DNA of 64,000 bases from contig FNPA01000008.1 of NCBI GenBank assembly GCA_900107185.1, positions 62,001-126,000 of the forward strand, written 5' to 3'. A model generated the notes under the pieces. It did no database searches. It was not told the origin of the DNA and worked only from the letters and a program-made list of their open reading frames with translations. Both the position numbers and the translations under genes were made by a program. This stretch comes from Ruminococcaceae bacterium YAD3003 (GTDB lineage Bacteria; Bacillota; Clostridia; Saccharofermentanales; Saccharofermentanaceae). Shown here piece after piece: positions 26,520-35,606 of this stretch (positions are counted from its first letter, which is position 1; each line of letters begins with the position of its first letter).

Positions 26520-28862
26520 CTTTGCTTTCTCCTTTTCCTTATTAATCATTTCTTCAATTTCACTAATTTTGTTCCTGATATCATTTCTTGATCTGCTATG
26601 ACCTGATTCATAAGGCATTATCAGATTAAGTCTTAGTGCATTCATGCATACCGTAAAACTCGAAATGCTCATCGCAGCCGCTCCAAACATCGGTGACATT
26701 GTAAGGCCCCACATAGCATAAGCTCCGGCAGCAATAGGTATCAGAGCGACGTTATATATGAATGCCCAAAAGAGATTCTCATGAATATTAGTAATCGTTT
26801 TTCTGGAAATTCTTATTGCTGCTGCCGCATCCTTCAGGGTTGATTTAACGAGCACTACATCAGCAGCATCTATCGCAACATCGGTACCTGCACCAATAGC
26901 GATTCCAATATCGGCAGTAGTCAGCGCGGGAGTATCGTTTATACCATCTCCTACCATGATTACTTTGCCGTATTTTTGAAGTTTCCTTACGTATTCTTCT
27001 TTTTCTCCGGGAAGGACTTCTGATATGGTCAGATCTACTCCGGAAGCCTTACCAATATTATCTGCCGTTCTCCTGTTATCACCTGTGAGCATTACCGTCA
27101 GAAGACCCATATCCTTTAACTCAACGATTGCTTCGCATGAGTCTTCGCGGATAGTATCCGCAACAGCAATCATGCCAATATATTTTCCATCTGCTTCGAA
27201 GAAAAGTGGTGTCTTACCCAGTTCCGATAATTGCTGAGATCTAACTTTGGATTCTGATTCAACATTGGAAATAAAACTGAGATTACCGCCTCTGACAGAT
27301 TTGCCTGCCACCATTCCTTCCAAACCGTTTCCTGCATGAACCTTAACATCTTCTGCCTTTAACAAGTCGAGATTCATAGAATTGCAGTAATCAACAACCG
27401 CTTTGCCTAAAGGATGCTCACTGATCTTCTCCAGTGCATAAGCATATTTCAGCAAATCTGCTTCGCTAACATCAGATGCAGGGATTACATCAGTTACCAC
27501 AGGCGTTCCATTAGTAATAGTGCCTGTCTTATCAAGAACTATAATCCCGGCTCTTCCTGTTTGCTCTAATGAAGTTGACGTCTTAAATAGAATTCCGTTC
27601 TTTGCAGAGACTCCATTACCTACCATTATCGCAACAGGTGTAGCAAGACCCAATGCACAAGGACAGCTGACAACCAGTACAGAAATTGCTCTGGTAAGAG
27701 CGTAGCCTGGATCTGCACCTGTAATTAACCAGATGACAAAAACCACGGCTGAGATCAGCATTACAGAAGGTACAAATACAGCTGAGACCTTATCAGCTAT
27801 TCTTGCGATCGGCGCCTTCGAGCCTGCGCTGTCGCTTACCATTTTTATGATCTGAGCGAGTGTAGTATTCTCGCCTACTTTGACTGCGCGGCACTTAACA
27901 TAGCCGGACATATTGATAGTTCCGGCAGATACAGTATCTCCAACCGACTTATCAACAGGTACAGACTCTCCTGTGAGTGCGGATTCATCAGCGGCACAAT
28001 CTCCTTCAATGATCACGCCGTCAACAGGAAAGGCGCCGCCAGACTTAACGATATAAACATCACCGACAACAACTTCCTCTATAGCAACCGTTATCTCTTC
28101 GCCGTCTTTAATTAGAACTGCTGTCTTCGGTTGAAGATTAAGGAGACCTCTTAATGCATTAGTGGTCCTTCCCTTAGAGATTGCTTCCAAAAGTTTTCCA
28201 ATCGTGATGAGAGTCACGATCATGGCAGCTGATTCAAAATACAGATCATTCATCAGATCCATCTGGGATGCATGATCAGCTCCGGCCGTCATGCGTAACA
28301 ATGTTACAAAGCTATAAATATAGGATACTCCGGAACCCAAAGCGACTAAAGTATCCATGTTGGTGCTTCTGTGAATAAGCGCCTTAAATCCGTTTACAAA
28401 GAACTTCTTATTGACTACCAGAACGATGCCTGCCAGCAGCATTTCAATTATTCCCAGTCCAATCATGTTATGTTCCAGGAATTTAGGAGCCGGCCATCCC
28501 CACATCGATACACCCATGGAAAAATACATGAGAATCAACAGGAATACTGAAGAAGTAATCAGCCTTCTGATAAGGACCGGCTTCTCCCTGTCCTTCAGCT
28601 GTTCTTCCATACTCTCGTACAGGTTCGTCCCTGATTCTTTCTGAGAATTCTCAAGACTGGCACCATATCCTGCATCTTTAACGGCTTTAATTACCATTTC
28701 AGGATCAGCTGAACCGGTAACACTCATTGAATTAGTAAGCAGTGACACAGAACAGGAATCTACACCTTCGACACCATTCACAGCTTTCTCAACATGTGCT
28801 TGGCAGGCGGCACAACTCATGCCTGTAACGAGATACTTATCTGTCTTTGAATTGTTCTCCAT
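26310..28862 (-). CDS. copA: Copper-transporting P1B ATPase CopA with C-terminal CopZ-like domain
   Basis: A Cu(I) efflux ATPase of 850 aa. Order: N-terminal HMA domain with TGMSCAACQAHVEK (residues 13-26), eight-helix membrane core, TGES, the copper-binding SCPCALGLATP, phosphorylation site DKTGTITNG, GDGINDTPAL and a final MS in the last helices (MSPMFGAAAMSISS). After the last helix comes a charged linker and a second HMA domain of 69 residues (GMMCGHC). A C-terminal HMA is unusual; most Firmicutes encode this as a separate copZ after copA. The gene lies 24 nt after csoR and is controlled with it. Confidence 0.92.
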   Translation of the reverse strand: MENNSKTDKYLVTGMSCAACQAHVEKAVNGVEGVDSCSVSLLTNSMSVTGSADPEMVIKAVKDAGYGASLENSQKESGTNLYESMEEQLKDREKPVLIRRLITSSVFLLILMYFSMGVSMWGWPAPKFLEHNMIGLGIIEMLLAGIVLVVNKKFFVNGFKALIHRSTNMDTLVALGSGVSYIYSFVTLLRMTAGADHASQMDLMNDLYFESAAMIVTLITIGKLLEAISKGRTTNALRGLLNLQPKTAVLIKDGEEITVAIEEVVVGDVYIVKSGGAFPVDGVIIEGDCAADESALTGESVPVDKSVGDTVSAGTINMSGYVKCRAVKVGENTTLAQIIKMVSDSAGSKAPIARIADKVSAVFVPSVMLISAVVFVIWLITGADPGYALTRAISVLVVSCPCALGLATPVAIMVGNGVSAKNGILFKTSTSLEQTGRAGIIVLDKTGTITNGTPVVTDVIPASDVSEADLLKYAYALEKISEHPLGKAVVDYCNSMNLDLLKAEDVKVHAGNGLEGMVAGKSVRGGNLSFISNVESESKVRSQQLSELGKTPLFFEADGKYIGMIAVADTIREDSCEAIVELKDMGLLTVMLTGDNRRTADNIGKASGVDLTISEVLPGEKEEYVRKLQKYGKVIMVGDGINDTPALTTADIGIAIGAGTDVAIDAADVVLVKSTLKDAAAAIRISRKTITNIHENLFWAFIYNVALIPIAAGAYAMWGLTMSPMFGAAAMSISSFTVCMNALRLNLIMPYESGHSRSRNDIRNKISEIEEMINKEKEKAKMEKVITIEGMMCGHCEATVKKALEALDGVVSADVSHDKGTAVVKLESDVSNDVLTKAVEEKDFKVINVK

Positions 28863-28886
28863 AAGAGATTCCGTTTCTAAGGCTGA

Positions 28887-29189
28887 TTATTTCATAAGCT
28901 TCTGTAAGAGCTCAACCAACTCTTCAGTCTTCTCGTCAGAACCATTCCTGATATCTTCAGCGACACATGTTCTGATATGATTTCCGAGCAGCACCTTTGA
29001 AAAGCTGTTCAACGAACACTTCGCGGCACTTACCTGGGTTAAAACATCAACGCAGTATGCGTCTTCTTCTACCATCTTCCTGATTCCACGGATCTGGCCT
29101 TCGATACGGTTAAGACGCGTAATGAGATCCTTAATCTCGTCTTCAGATCTGTCTTTTGTTCTGCAATGCGGACATTTCTTTTCTGCCAT
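28887..29189 (-). CDS. csoR: CsoR-family copper-sensing repressor
   Basis: A DUF156 helical repressor that leaves DNA when Cu(I) binds. The 100 residues include LITRLNRIEGQIRGIRKMVE, Cys in EDAYCVDVLTQ and the His-Cys pair in LGNHIRTCV, the X-H-C metal site. An N-terminal KKCPHCRTK adds a C-x2-C not essential to the family. ATG at 29189 is chosen because GGAGGTGG lies directly upstream; the longer start at 29240 would lie inside the operator-promoter. The gene is first in the csoR-copA operon. Confidence 0.92.
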   Translation of the reverse strand: MAEKKCPHCRTKDRSEDEIKDLITRLNRIEGQIRGIRKMVEEDAYCVDVLTQVSAAKCSLNSFSKVLLGNHIRTCVAEDIRNGSDEKTEELVELLQKLMK

Positions 29190-29205
29190 ATTTCCACCTC
29201 CGCGG

Positions 29206-29224
29206 TATACCCCCAGCGGGTATA
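29206..29224. promoter_or_regulatory. CsoR operator 1 (downstream of the start)
   Basis: The 19-bp imperfect palindrome TATACCCCCAGCGGGTATA matches the GTATACCCC-GGGGTATAC type of CsoR sites. It lies between the predicted start of transcription and the csoR SD. Confidence 0.8.
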
Positions 29225-29236
29225 TTGTTCTCATAT

Positions 29237-29265
29237 ACAATATACCCCCATAGGGTATTTGTCAA
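29237..29265 (-). promoter_or_regulatory. Promoter of csoR-copA
   Basis: A perfect TTGACA (29265-29260), a 17-nt spacer and TATTGT (29242-29237) on the minus strand. The spacer is occupied by the second CsoR operator. Confidence 0.7.
29241..29259. promoter_or_regulatory. CsoR operator 2 (inside the promoter spacer)
   Basis: The 19-bp TATACCCCCATAGGGTATT repeats operator 1 with few changes, 35 bp away centre to centre. It fills the space between -35 and -10, so bound CsoR would block RNA polymerase directly. Confidence 0.8.
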
Positions 29266-29295
29266 TTCCGCTCACAATCAAAAAAATCAGGAATA

Positions 29296-29304
29296 TGTTA
29301 TAAT
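29296..29304 (+). promoter_or_regulatory. Extended -10 promoter of the yfhO operon
   Basis: TG-T-TATAAT (29296-29304) with a poor -35 region. It points towards the first YfhO gene, about 65 bp away, and is divergent from the csoR promoter. Confidence 0.5.
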
Positions 29305-29368
29305 TAGGTTTGCTTATTAATAATGATTTATTGCTCTTAACAGGGGCAAAAAGGACCTTAACGGATTT

Positions 29369-32029
29369 ATGACAAAGAATAATAGGAAAGCATTGCCTAA
29401 TCTAATAGCAAAATACTCAATATGCTATTTAATATTTGCATTCTTTTGCGTAATCCTGTTCTTTATCGTTGACAAAAAGGCTCTGTTTGATATCAATGAC
29501 GGTCTTAAACAGCAATATAACGGCTTCATTTATAGCGGCATTCTGTTGCGGAAATTCCTAAAAAACATATTCGTTGATCACGTTTATGAGATTCCGATGT
29601 GGGATAGTACGATTGGAATGGGCAGCGATCAGTATATCCTGCTCAACCCGCTCGCATCTCCACTGACTTGTTTGTTTTCAGCTTTAGTTCCTAATAAGTA
29701 TTGCGAATACGCTTTTAACTTCCTGGTAATTCTCAGACTTTTTACAGCCGGATTGACATATCTTCTTTTCGCATATAAAAAAGGTTATAAAAATCTCAAC
29801 GCCATAGCAGGCGCAATGGTTTATGTTTTTTCATCAACCACATTAGTTATCATTTCGCAGATTGGATTTTCAGTCACTTTCGTTCTCTTCCCTCTTCTTC
29901 TCCTAAGCGCTGATATATTATGGGAAAAAGACAAGAGCATCTTATATGTTGTAATACTCTCATACTGCGTCATTATGTCGTTCTATTTTACATATATGAT
30001 GCTGATCCTTCTGTTTATATATTGCGTAATCAAATTCATTTTCGAAGAAAAGAAATCTATTAAACGTTTTTTTTCACTTTTCATCAGATTCTTTATTCTT
30101 TCCGTCATTTCATTCTGCATCGGATCTGCAGTAATCCTGCCCGGCATGCTCGGACTGACTTCATTAAGCAGACTGACAACACGCTATGAACTTTCACTTT
30201 TAAATATCGAGACATTAAGAAGGTTCTTCGCTTATGGCTTTGTATCTATCCAGGCTGACGGCGATTCATTGATAGGCGTATCTTCATTCGTATTTGTTTC
30301 TGCCGTATGCTTATTAATCTCCAAGAAGAAAGCACCTGTATTAAAATGGTGTCTGTCTCTATGCTTCTTGTCATTTGCTTTCCCGATTGTAGGTTCTGTT
30401 TTCAACGGTTTTAATTATTCTTCATACCGTTACATCTTCTCACTGATTTTCTGTATCGCTTACCTGGTAACGGTTTCTTTCGACTCTGTAAACCAGTTCA
30501 AAGGTAAGATATGGTATATCTCTTTAGGCGCATCTGCACTATACGCAGTGATATGTTTCCTTTTTATAGACGGCTATTCCGGTCTGTCTGGAGTATCACT
30601 GTTTATAACTGTATTGCTGGTTGGCCTTATCAACACTTTCGAACGCTATTTCGAGCAAATCCGCGAAAAAGCTTTTCTGGTCGTCATTTTCATCTCATGT
30701 GTAATAATCGGTTATTCATGTATTCATATTGAATTGAATCACGGATTACTCGATAGCGGCACTGCTTATGAAAGAGTATTTCTTGATGGAGGAAATACGC
30801 TCAGACAGACCGTTAATGATCCTAATTACAGAACAGATTCTATCAATGCGGACTTTACCACAACTATTGTTAATGCATCCATGGCAACAGAACTCAACGG
30901 CTTCGATTTTTATCAGTCCAATCAGAACCAATATGTTGAGTTCTACTATACTGATTTAGGTGTCATCAGCCATCCTCTGGGCTTCTCCCGCAACGGATTC
31001 AGAGGCCGCTGCTATTTGGAAATACTTAATACATGCAATTACATTGCCCGTTCAGACGAGAACGTTACATGTATTAAGCCTCCCTACACTTATGAATATG
31101 TAAAAACAGAAGGAGATTACAGTCTCTACAAATCAGGCAGAGGCGTATCTTTGGTCTACTTCTACGATGATGTAATTTCCACCAAAACATACATGAATAT
31201 GGATCCCGTTTTGCGTGAGACAAACCTTATGTATTCTATGGTTTTAGATAAACCCGGACAGCCTGAATCTGATGTTGTTTCTGATGTAATCTCTGTTCCT
31301 TTTGAAATAGAAGCATCTGACAAGGCAGTAATCGACGGATCAAAGATTACCATTCTCGAAGATAACGTCTGCATTATGCTTAAACCCGAGAGAATCGAGG
31401 CAGGTCAGATAAGCGTATGTTTATTAGGTCTCCGATCTTCTGACGTCGAAGACTGGTATTACCGCAATACAATTATTCTTTTGGATGCTGATAACAATCC
31501 AATTGCAATGGACACTTCTGCCCAGTGCAAAACTACGGATACATATTATTATGGTAATGACGATGTCGTCTTCTCATTTGAATCAATCGATGATGAAATT
31601 AATACAATCGGTTTGATTTTCTTCAGCAAAGGCGAATACAACTTAGACAGTATCCGGATATATTCCAGACCGTATGAACTAATGAATAAGACATTAGACG
31701 CATTCTATGACCATGCAGATATGGAAGATATCACTTATGAGTATCACGGAAATCACCTTAGCATTACTGCTTCTGCAGACACAGACAGATATCTGTATAT
31801 AGCTATTCCTTTTTCTAAAGGCTGGCATGCAAAAGTTGATGGTACTCCTGCCCAGATAATCAGGGCAAATACAGCCTTTATGGCTATTCCTTTATCTGCA
31901 GGCTCTCATTCAATTGAGATGACTTACGTTACCCCATATCTCTATTTGGGCTGGATCATATCTGCTGCAGGAATCGTTTTATATTTTGGTTATCTATTTT
32001 TTGAAAAGAAGAAACGCATCACATCATGA
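29369..32029 (+). CDS. YfhO-family polytopic membrane protein, copy 1
   Basis: This 886-aa protein has about a dozen membrane segments in its first 450 residues, a large outer domain (about 450-850) and a last helix (LYLGWIISAAGIVLYFGYLFF). YfhO proteins have a GT-C glycosyltransferase-like fold; in Bacillus, Listeria and Staphylococcus they are the last component of three-component systems that move a sugar from undecaprenyl phosphate to teichoic acids. An early luminal Asp (NDGLKQQY, about residue 46) fits the catalytic acidic loop of GT-C enzymes. The SD is weak. It overlaps a second copy by 4 nt (ATGA). It may use a polyprenyl-linked sugar made by the GT2 in the large cluster nearby; this is inference. 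Confidence 0.85.
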   Translation: MTKNNRKALPNLIAKYSICYLIFAFFCVILFFIVDKKALFDINDGLKQQYNGFIYSGILLRKFLKNIFVDHVYEIPMWDSTIGMGSDQYILLNPLASPLTCLFSALVPNKYCEYAFNFLVILRLFTAGLTYLLFAYKKGYKNLNAIAGAMVYVFSSTTLVIISQIGFSVTFVLFPLLLLSADILWEKDKSILYVVILSYCVIMSFYFTYMMLILLFIYCVIKFIFEEKKSIKRFFSLFIRFFILSVISFCIGSAVILPGMLGLTSLSRLTTRYELSLLNIETLRRFFAYGFVSIQADGDSLIGVSSFVFVSAVCLLISKKKAPVLKWCLSLCFLSFAFPIVGSVFNGFNYSSYRYIFSLIFCIAYLVTVSFDSVNQFKGKIWYISLGASALYAVICFLFIDGYSGLSGVSLFITVLLVGLINTFERYFEQIREKAFLVVIFISCVIIGYSCIHIELNHGLLDSGTAYERVFLDGGNTLRQTVNDPNYRTDSINADFTTTIVNASMATELNGFDFYQSNQNQYVEFYYTDLGVISHPLGFSRNGFRGRCYLEILNTCNYIARSDENVTCIKPPYTYEYVKTEGDYSLYKSGRGVSLVYFYDDVISTKTYMNMDPVLRETNLMYSMVLDKPGQPESDVVSDVISVPFEIEASDKAVIDGSKITILEDNVCIMLKPERIEAGQISVCLLGLRSSDVEDWYYRNTIILLDADNNPIAMDTSAQCKTTDTYYYGNDDVVFSFESIDDEINTIGLIFFSKGEYNLDSIRIYSRPYELMNKTLDAFYDHADMEDITYEYHGNHLSITASADTDRYLYIAIPFSKGWHAKVDGTPAQIIRANTAFMAIPLSAGSHSIEMTYVTPYLYLGWIISAAGIVLYFGYLFFEKKKRITS

Positions 32030-34695
32030 CGGATTTAAAAAAGAACAAGCTGCAAACCACAATTGCCAAATACTCAGTTTGTTTTCTGGTATTCGTTTTC
32101 TTTTGCGTAATTATTTTCTTCTTGTTTGACAAAAAATCCATGATGGATACCGGTGACGGTCTATGGCAGCACTATGTTTATTTTATTGCCAGCGGACAGC
32201 TGATACGTGCTTTTTTCAAAAACATATTTGTTGATCACGTTTTCGAATTGCCGATGTGGAATATGACTATGGGTATGGGAAGTGACCAGCTCATATCTAC
32301 AGTTGCTGCAAACAATTTCCTGTTTGATCCTTTATACTGGGTCTCTGCAATTACTCCGGCAAAATACAGCGAATACGTATTCAATATCATTGTCGTATTA
32401 AAACTTTATATTTCAGGAATAGCTTTTATCCTTTTTGCTAATGAAAAGGGTTACAAAGGAACTAATGCTTTAGCCGGTTCTCTTGTATACGTTTTCTCCT
32501 CTTCTGCATATGCAGTTTTCCTGGAACAAAGCTTCTCCTTTTCTTTCATTGGCTTTCCCCTGCTGCTCCTTGGTGCAGACAGAGTGTGGAAAAGAAAAGG
32601 TGACGTTTTATATGTCTTAGTCCTTTGTTACTGTTTTATACGCTCTTTCTATTTCACGTATATGATGGTCATTCTTTTGTTCGCTTATTGCCTTATCAGA
32701 TATCTATGCGAAAAGGACCACAGTATTAAAAAGTTATTTGCACTGATAGGCAGATATACGATTCTTTCTCTTATCTCAATAAGCATGGGAATCGGAGCAA
32801 TCCTTCCCGGTTTGCTCAACTTATCAGGATTAAGCAGATTGGAAAACAAACAGGTAACCGGAATCATCAATATTGAATTGATAACTAAGCTTTTTTCTTA
32901 TGCCTTCTCAGGAATCCAGGCAGGCGGAGATGCCATGATTGGTGTATCTTCCTTTGCTGCTGTTGCCACTATTTGTTTATTCGTTTTCAAAAAGAAAGAA
33001 CCAATCATTAAATGGTGCTTTTCTTTATGTCTATTATCATTCGCCTTTCCTCTTATCGGATCAGCATTAAACGGATTCAATTATTCATCAACGCGATATA
33101 TCTTTTCACTGCTTCTCTGCATTGCCTATGTGGTTACCGTTTCATTTGATTCCATAAGTAAGTTCAGTGGAAAAGTCTGGTATCTATCTTTAGGTATATC
33201 CGTAATCTATTGCGTTATTTGTTATCTGTTCAATGATATATGCTCGGTCATATCCGCGCTTTCCCTGTTTGTTTCATTGCTCTTAATCGGAACCATTAAT
33301 CTGATTGGCAGAAATTCAGAAACATTGCGTGAGAAAATGTATTTCGCAGTAATATTCATCTCATGTTTATTCTTAGGATATTCATGCCTGCACATGTATC
33401 TCAGTCACATGATGGTTGATTCAGGTTCCATCTATGAAGATGTATATGTCGGCGGAGGAATGAATCTCAGAGTAGAAGTTAATGATCCTAAGTACAGAAC
33501 AGATATCATAAACACCGATTTTGATGATAATGTTATGAATTCATCGACTGTGGCAGAAGTCAGCGGTTATGATTTCTACCACAGCAATCAAAATCAGAAT
33601 ATCGAGAACTATTATTCGGAACTCGCAGTTTTGGGAAATCCGATGGGTTTCTCCCATACAGGTTTCAGATCAAGATGCTACGCAGAAATTCTGAACGCTT
33701 GTAATTATATTGTCCGTTCCAACGACAACAGCGCGTGTATCAGGGCTCCATATACTTATGATTTCGTAAAAAACGAAGGAGATTACAGTCTTTATAAATC
33801 AGGCCGCGGTGTTTCTCTGGTTTACTTCTATAACGATGTAATATCCACAGAAACCTATATTAATATGGATCCTGTAGAGCGCGAGACTAACCTTATGTAT
33901 TCAATGGTTGTCGATGACCCCGGTCAAACCGAATCAGATATAGTCAGCGATACCGTATCTGTACCTTTTGAGATTACAGAAACGAACAACATCACAATTA
34001 ATGGAAACAAAGTATCTGTTCAGGAAGATGGCGGATATATAGTGTTAAAGACTGGTGCTGTTGAGGCAGGTCAGATCAGCGTATATGTAAACGGTCTTAC
34101 GAGCAGCGGTGACTTTGTCAAATACCGTAATGCAATCGTACTGATGGATTCGGAAAACACGCCTGTAGCAATCGATATTTCAGCGCAATACTCAACACTT
34201 GACCGTTACTATTCCGGAAGTGACGATGTGATTTTCTCATTTGAATCCATATCAGAACCTATCGAAAGTATTATGTTTGTTTTTGCTAATAAAGGTGAGT
34301 ACAACTTAGAAGGCATCCGTATATATTCCAGACCTTATGAGCAAATGGATAAGACAATAGATGCATTCTATGAACATGCGGATATGGAAGATATCACATA
34401 CGAATATCACGGGAATCACCTAAATATAACCGCTACTAATGAGTCTGACAGATATTTGTATATAGCCATCCCCTATTCTGAAGGCTGGAGTGCAAAAGTC
34501 GACGGAACACCGGTTGATATAATCAGGGCCAATACCGCCTTTATGGCCATTTCTTTGCCTGCAGGCACTCATTCAATAGAGATGACTTACGTTACACCAC
34601 ACATATATTCAGGCTGGACTATTTCGGCTATTGGTATTATTCTCTTCATTTGTTATCTAGTATTTGAAAAGAAAAGAGTAATAAAGAAGTCTTAA
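32026..34695 (+). CDS. YfhO-family polytopic membrane protein, copy 2
   Basis: A tandem paralogue of copy 1, 889 aa and colinear over its whole length, with nearly identical blocks such as KNEGDYSLYKSGRGVSLVYF and MEDITYEYHGNHL. The corresponding early acidic loop is DTGDGLWQHY. The divergence is spread along the sequence with many silent and amino-acid changes, so the duplication is old and is not an assembly artefact. It starts in an ATGA overlap with copy 1, and its stop overlaps the following EamA start by one base (TAATG). The two copies may differ in acceptor or donor. Confidence 0.85.
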   Translation: MTDLKKNKLQTTIAKYSVCFLVFVFFCVIIFFLFDKKSMMDTGDGLWQHYVYFIASGQLIRAFFKNIFVDHVFELPMWNMTMGMGSDQLISTVAANNFLFDPLYWVSAITPAKYSEYVFNIIVVLKLYISGIAFILFANEKGYKGTNALAGSLVYVFSSSAYAVFLEQSFSFSFIGFPLLLLGADRVWKRKGDVLYVLVLCYCFIRSFYFTYMMVILLFAYCLIRYLCEKDHSIKKLFALIGRYTILSLISISMGIGAILPGLLNLSGLSRLENKQVTGIINIELITKLFSYAFSGIQAGGDAMIGVSSFAAVATICLFVFKKKEPIIKWCFSLCLLSFAFPLIGSALNGFNYSSTRYIFSLLLCIAYVVTVSFDSISKFSGKVWYLSLGISVIYCVICYLFNDICSVISALSLFVSLLLIGTINLIGRNSETLREKMYFAVIFISCLFLGYSCLHMYLSHMMVDSGSIYEDVYVGGGMNLRVEVNDPKYRTDIINTDFDDNVMNSSTVAEVSGYDFYHSNQNQNIENYYSELAVLGNPMGFSHTGFRSRCYAEILNACNYIVRSNDNSACIRAPYTYDFVKNEGDYSLYKSGRGVSLVYFYNDVISTETYINMDPVERETNLMYSMVVDDPGQTESDIVSDTVSVPFEITETNNITINGNKVSVQEDGGYIVLKTGAVEAGQISVYVNGLTSSGDFVKYRNAIVLMDSENTPVAIDISAQYSTLDRYYSGSDDVIFSFESISEPIESIMFVFANKGEYNLEGIRIYSRPYEQMDKTIDAFYEHADMEDITYEYHGNHLNITATNESDRYLYIAIPYSEGWSAKVDGTPVDIIRANTAFMAISLPAGTHSIEMTYVTPHIYSGWTISAIGIILFICYLVFEKKRVIKKS

Positions 34696-35606
34696 TGCGT
34701 CGGACAAAACCTTCTGGAGTAATACTCCTTCTCATAACAGCTGTCATCTGGGGATCATCTTTTGTTGCCCAGTCCATCGGAATGCAGAGTATCGATGCAT
34801 TCACTTTTACGGGTATCAGAACTGTTTTGGGAATGCTGTTTCTTTTGCCTTTCACACTGATAATCAATAAAGGCTTTGATTTTAGCAAGAAGACACTGCG
34901 TAAAGGATTGATCCTTGGAATAGTTTTCTCTATAGCCCAGAACTTCCAGCAGTTTGCTTTTTACTATTCCACTTCCGGTAAGATCGCATTCGTAACTTCT
35001 TTTTACATGTTCTTTGTTTCGTTGTTCTCTGTGATCTTTTTGAAGAAAAAGATAGCAGTCCTTACATGGCTCTCGATTCTTATGGGACTAGTCGGTCTCT
35101 TCTTCCTGTGTATTAACCCCGAAGATGTAACCAATATCAACCTGGGAGATATACTGGCTCTTATCTGCGCTGTCTTCTATGCGGTTCAGATCATGCTGAT
35201 TGACAAATTCCTTGAAGAAGGCACCAGCGGTGTCCAATTGTCATTTATGGAGTTCTTCGTTGCGGGAGTTATATCAGTTATCGCCATGTTTATCTTCGAA
35301 CAACCGAACCTTACAGATATTAAAACCGCAGCTCCTTCCCTGCTTTATTCGGGAATTATGAGCTGCGGCATTGCATATACTCTACAGATCGTGGGACAGA
35401 AAAATGCGAGTCCCGTTGTAGCATCTCTTTTAATGTGCCTCGAATCGGTTTTCGCTGTTATAACTGCAGCAATATTTCTTCACGAAGGCATGTTACCAAG
35501 AGAGATCATTGGTTGCGTTGTTATGTTTTCTGCGATCATCCTTTCGCAGGTTTCTGAGTCTCTTTCTGCAAAGAAGCAGAATCAGGAGTCGGCAAAACTT
35601 TCCTAA
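34695..35606 (+). CDS. EamA-family (DMT superfamily) transporter
   Basis: A ten-helix permease of 303 aa with two EamA repeats: ITAVIWGSSFVAQSIGMQ opening the first, ALICAVFYAVQIMLIDKF opening the second, and the usual end-of-repeat segment LMCLESVFAVITAAIFLHEG. DMT permeases export small metabolites; the substrate cannot be told. It is coupled to the second yfhO by TAATG, so a role in moving a lipid-linked or small precursor for the same pathway is conceivable. The last 71 bases overlap the end of the convergent nhaC gene on the other strand. Confidence 0.88.
   Translation: MRRTKPSGVILLLITAVIWGSSFVAQSIGMQSIDAFTFTGIRTVLGMLFLLPFTLIINKGFDFSKKTLRKGLILGIVFSIAQNFQQFAFYYSTSGKIAFVTSFYMFFVSLFSVIFLKKKIAVLTWLSILMGLVGLFFLCINPEDVTNINLGDILALICAVFYAVQIMLIDKFLEEGTSGVQLSFMEFFVAGVISVIAMFIFEQPNLTDIKTAAPSLLYSGIMSCGIAYTLQIVGQKNASPVVASLLMCLESVFAVITAAIFLHEGMLPREIIGCVVMFSAIILSQVSESLSAKKQNQESAKLS

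Noticed and set aside
29190-29240. A longer start for CsoR
   Set aside because: It lies in the operator/promoter region; GGAGGTGG directly precedes the ATG at 29189.
29369-34695. Assembly duplication of one YfhO gene
   Set aside because: The two copies differ throughout in sequence and length, which a duplication artefact would not show.
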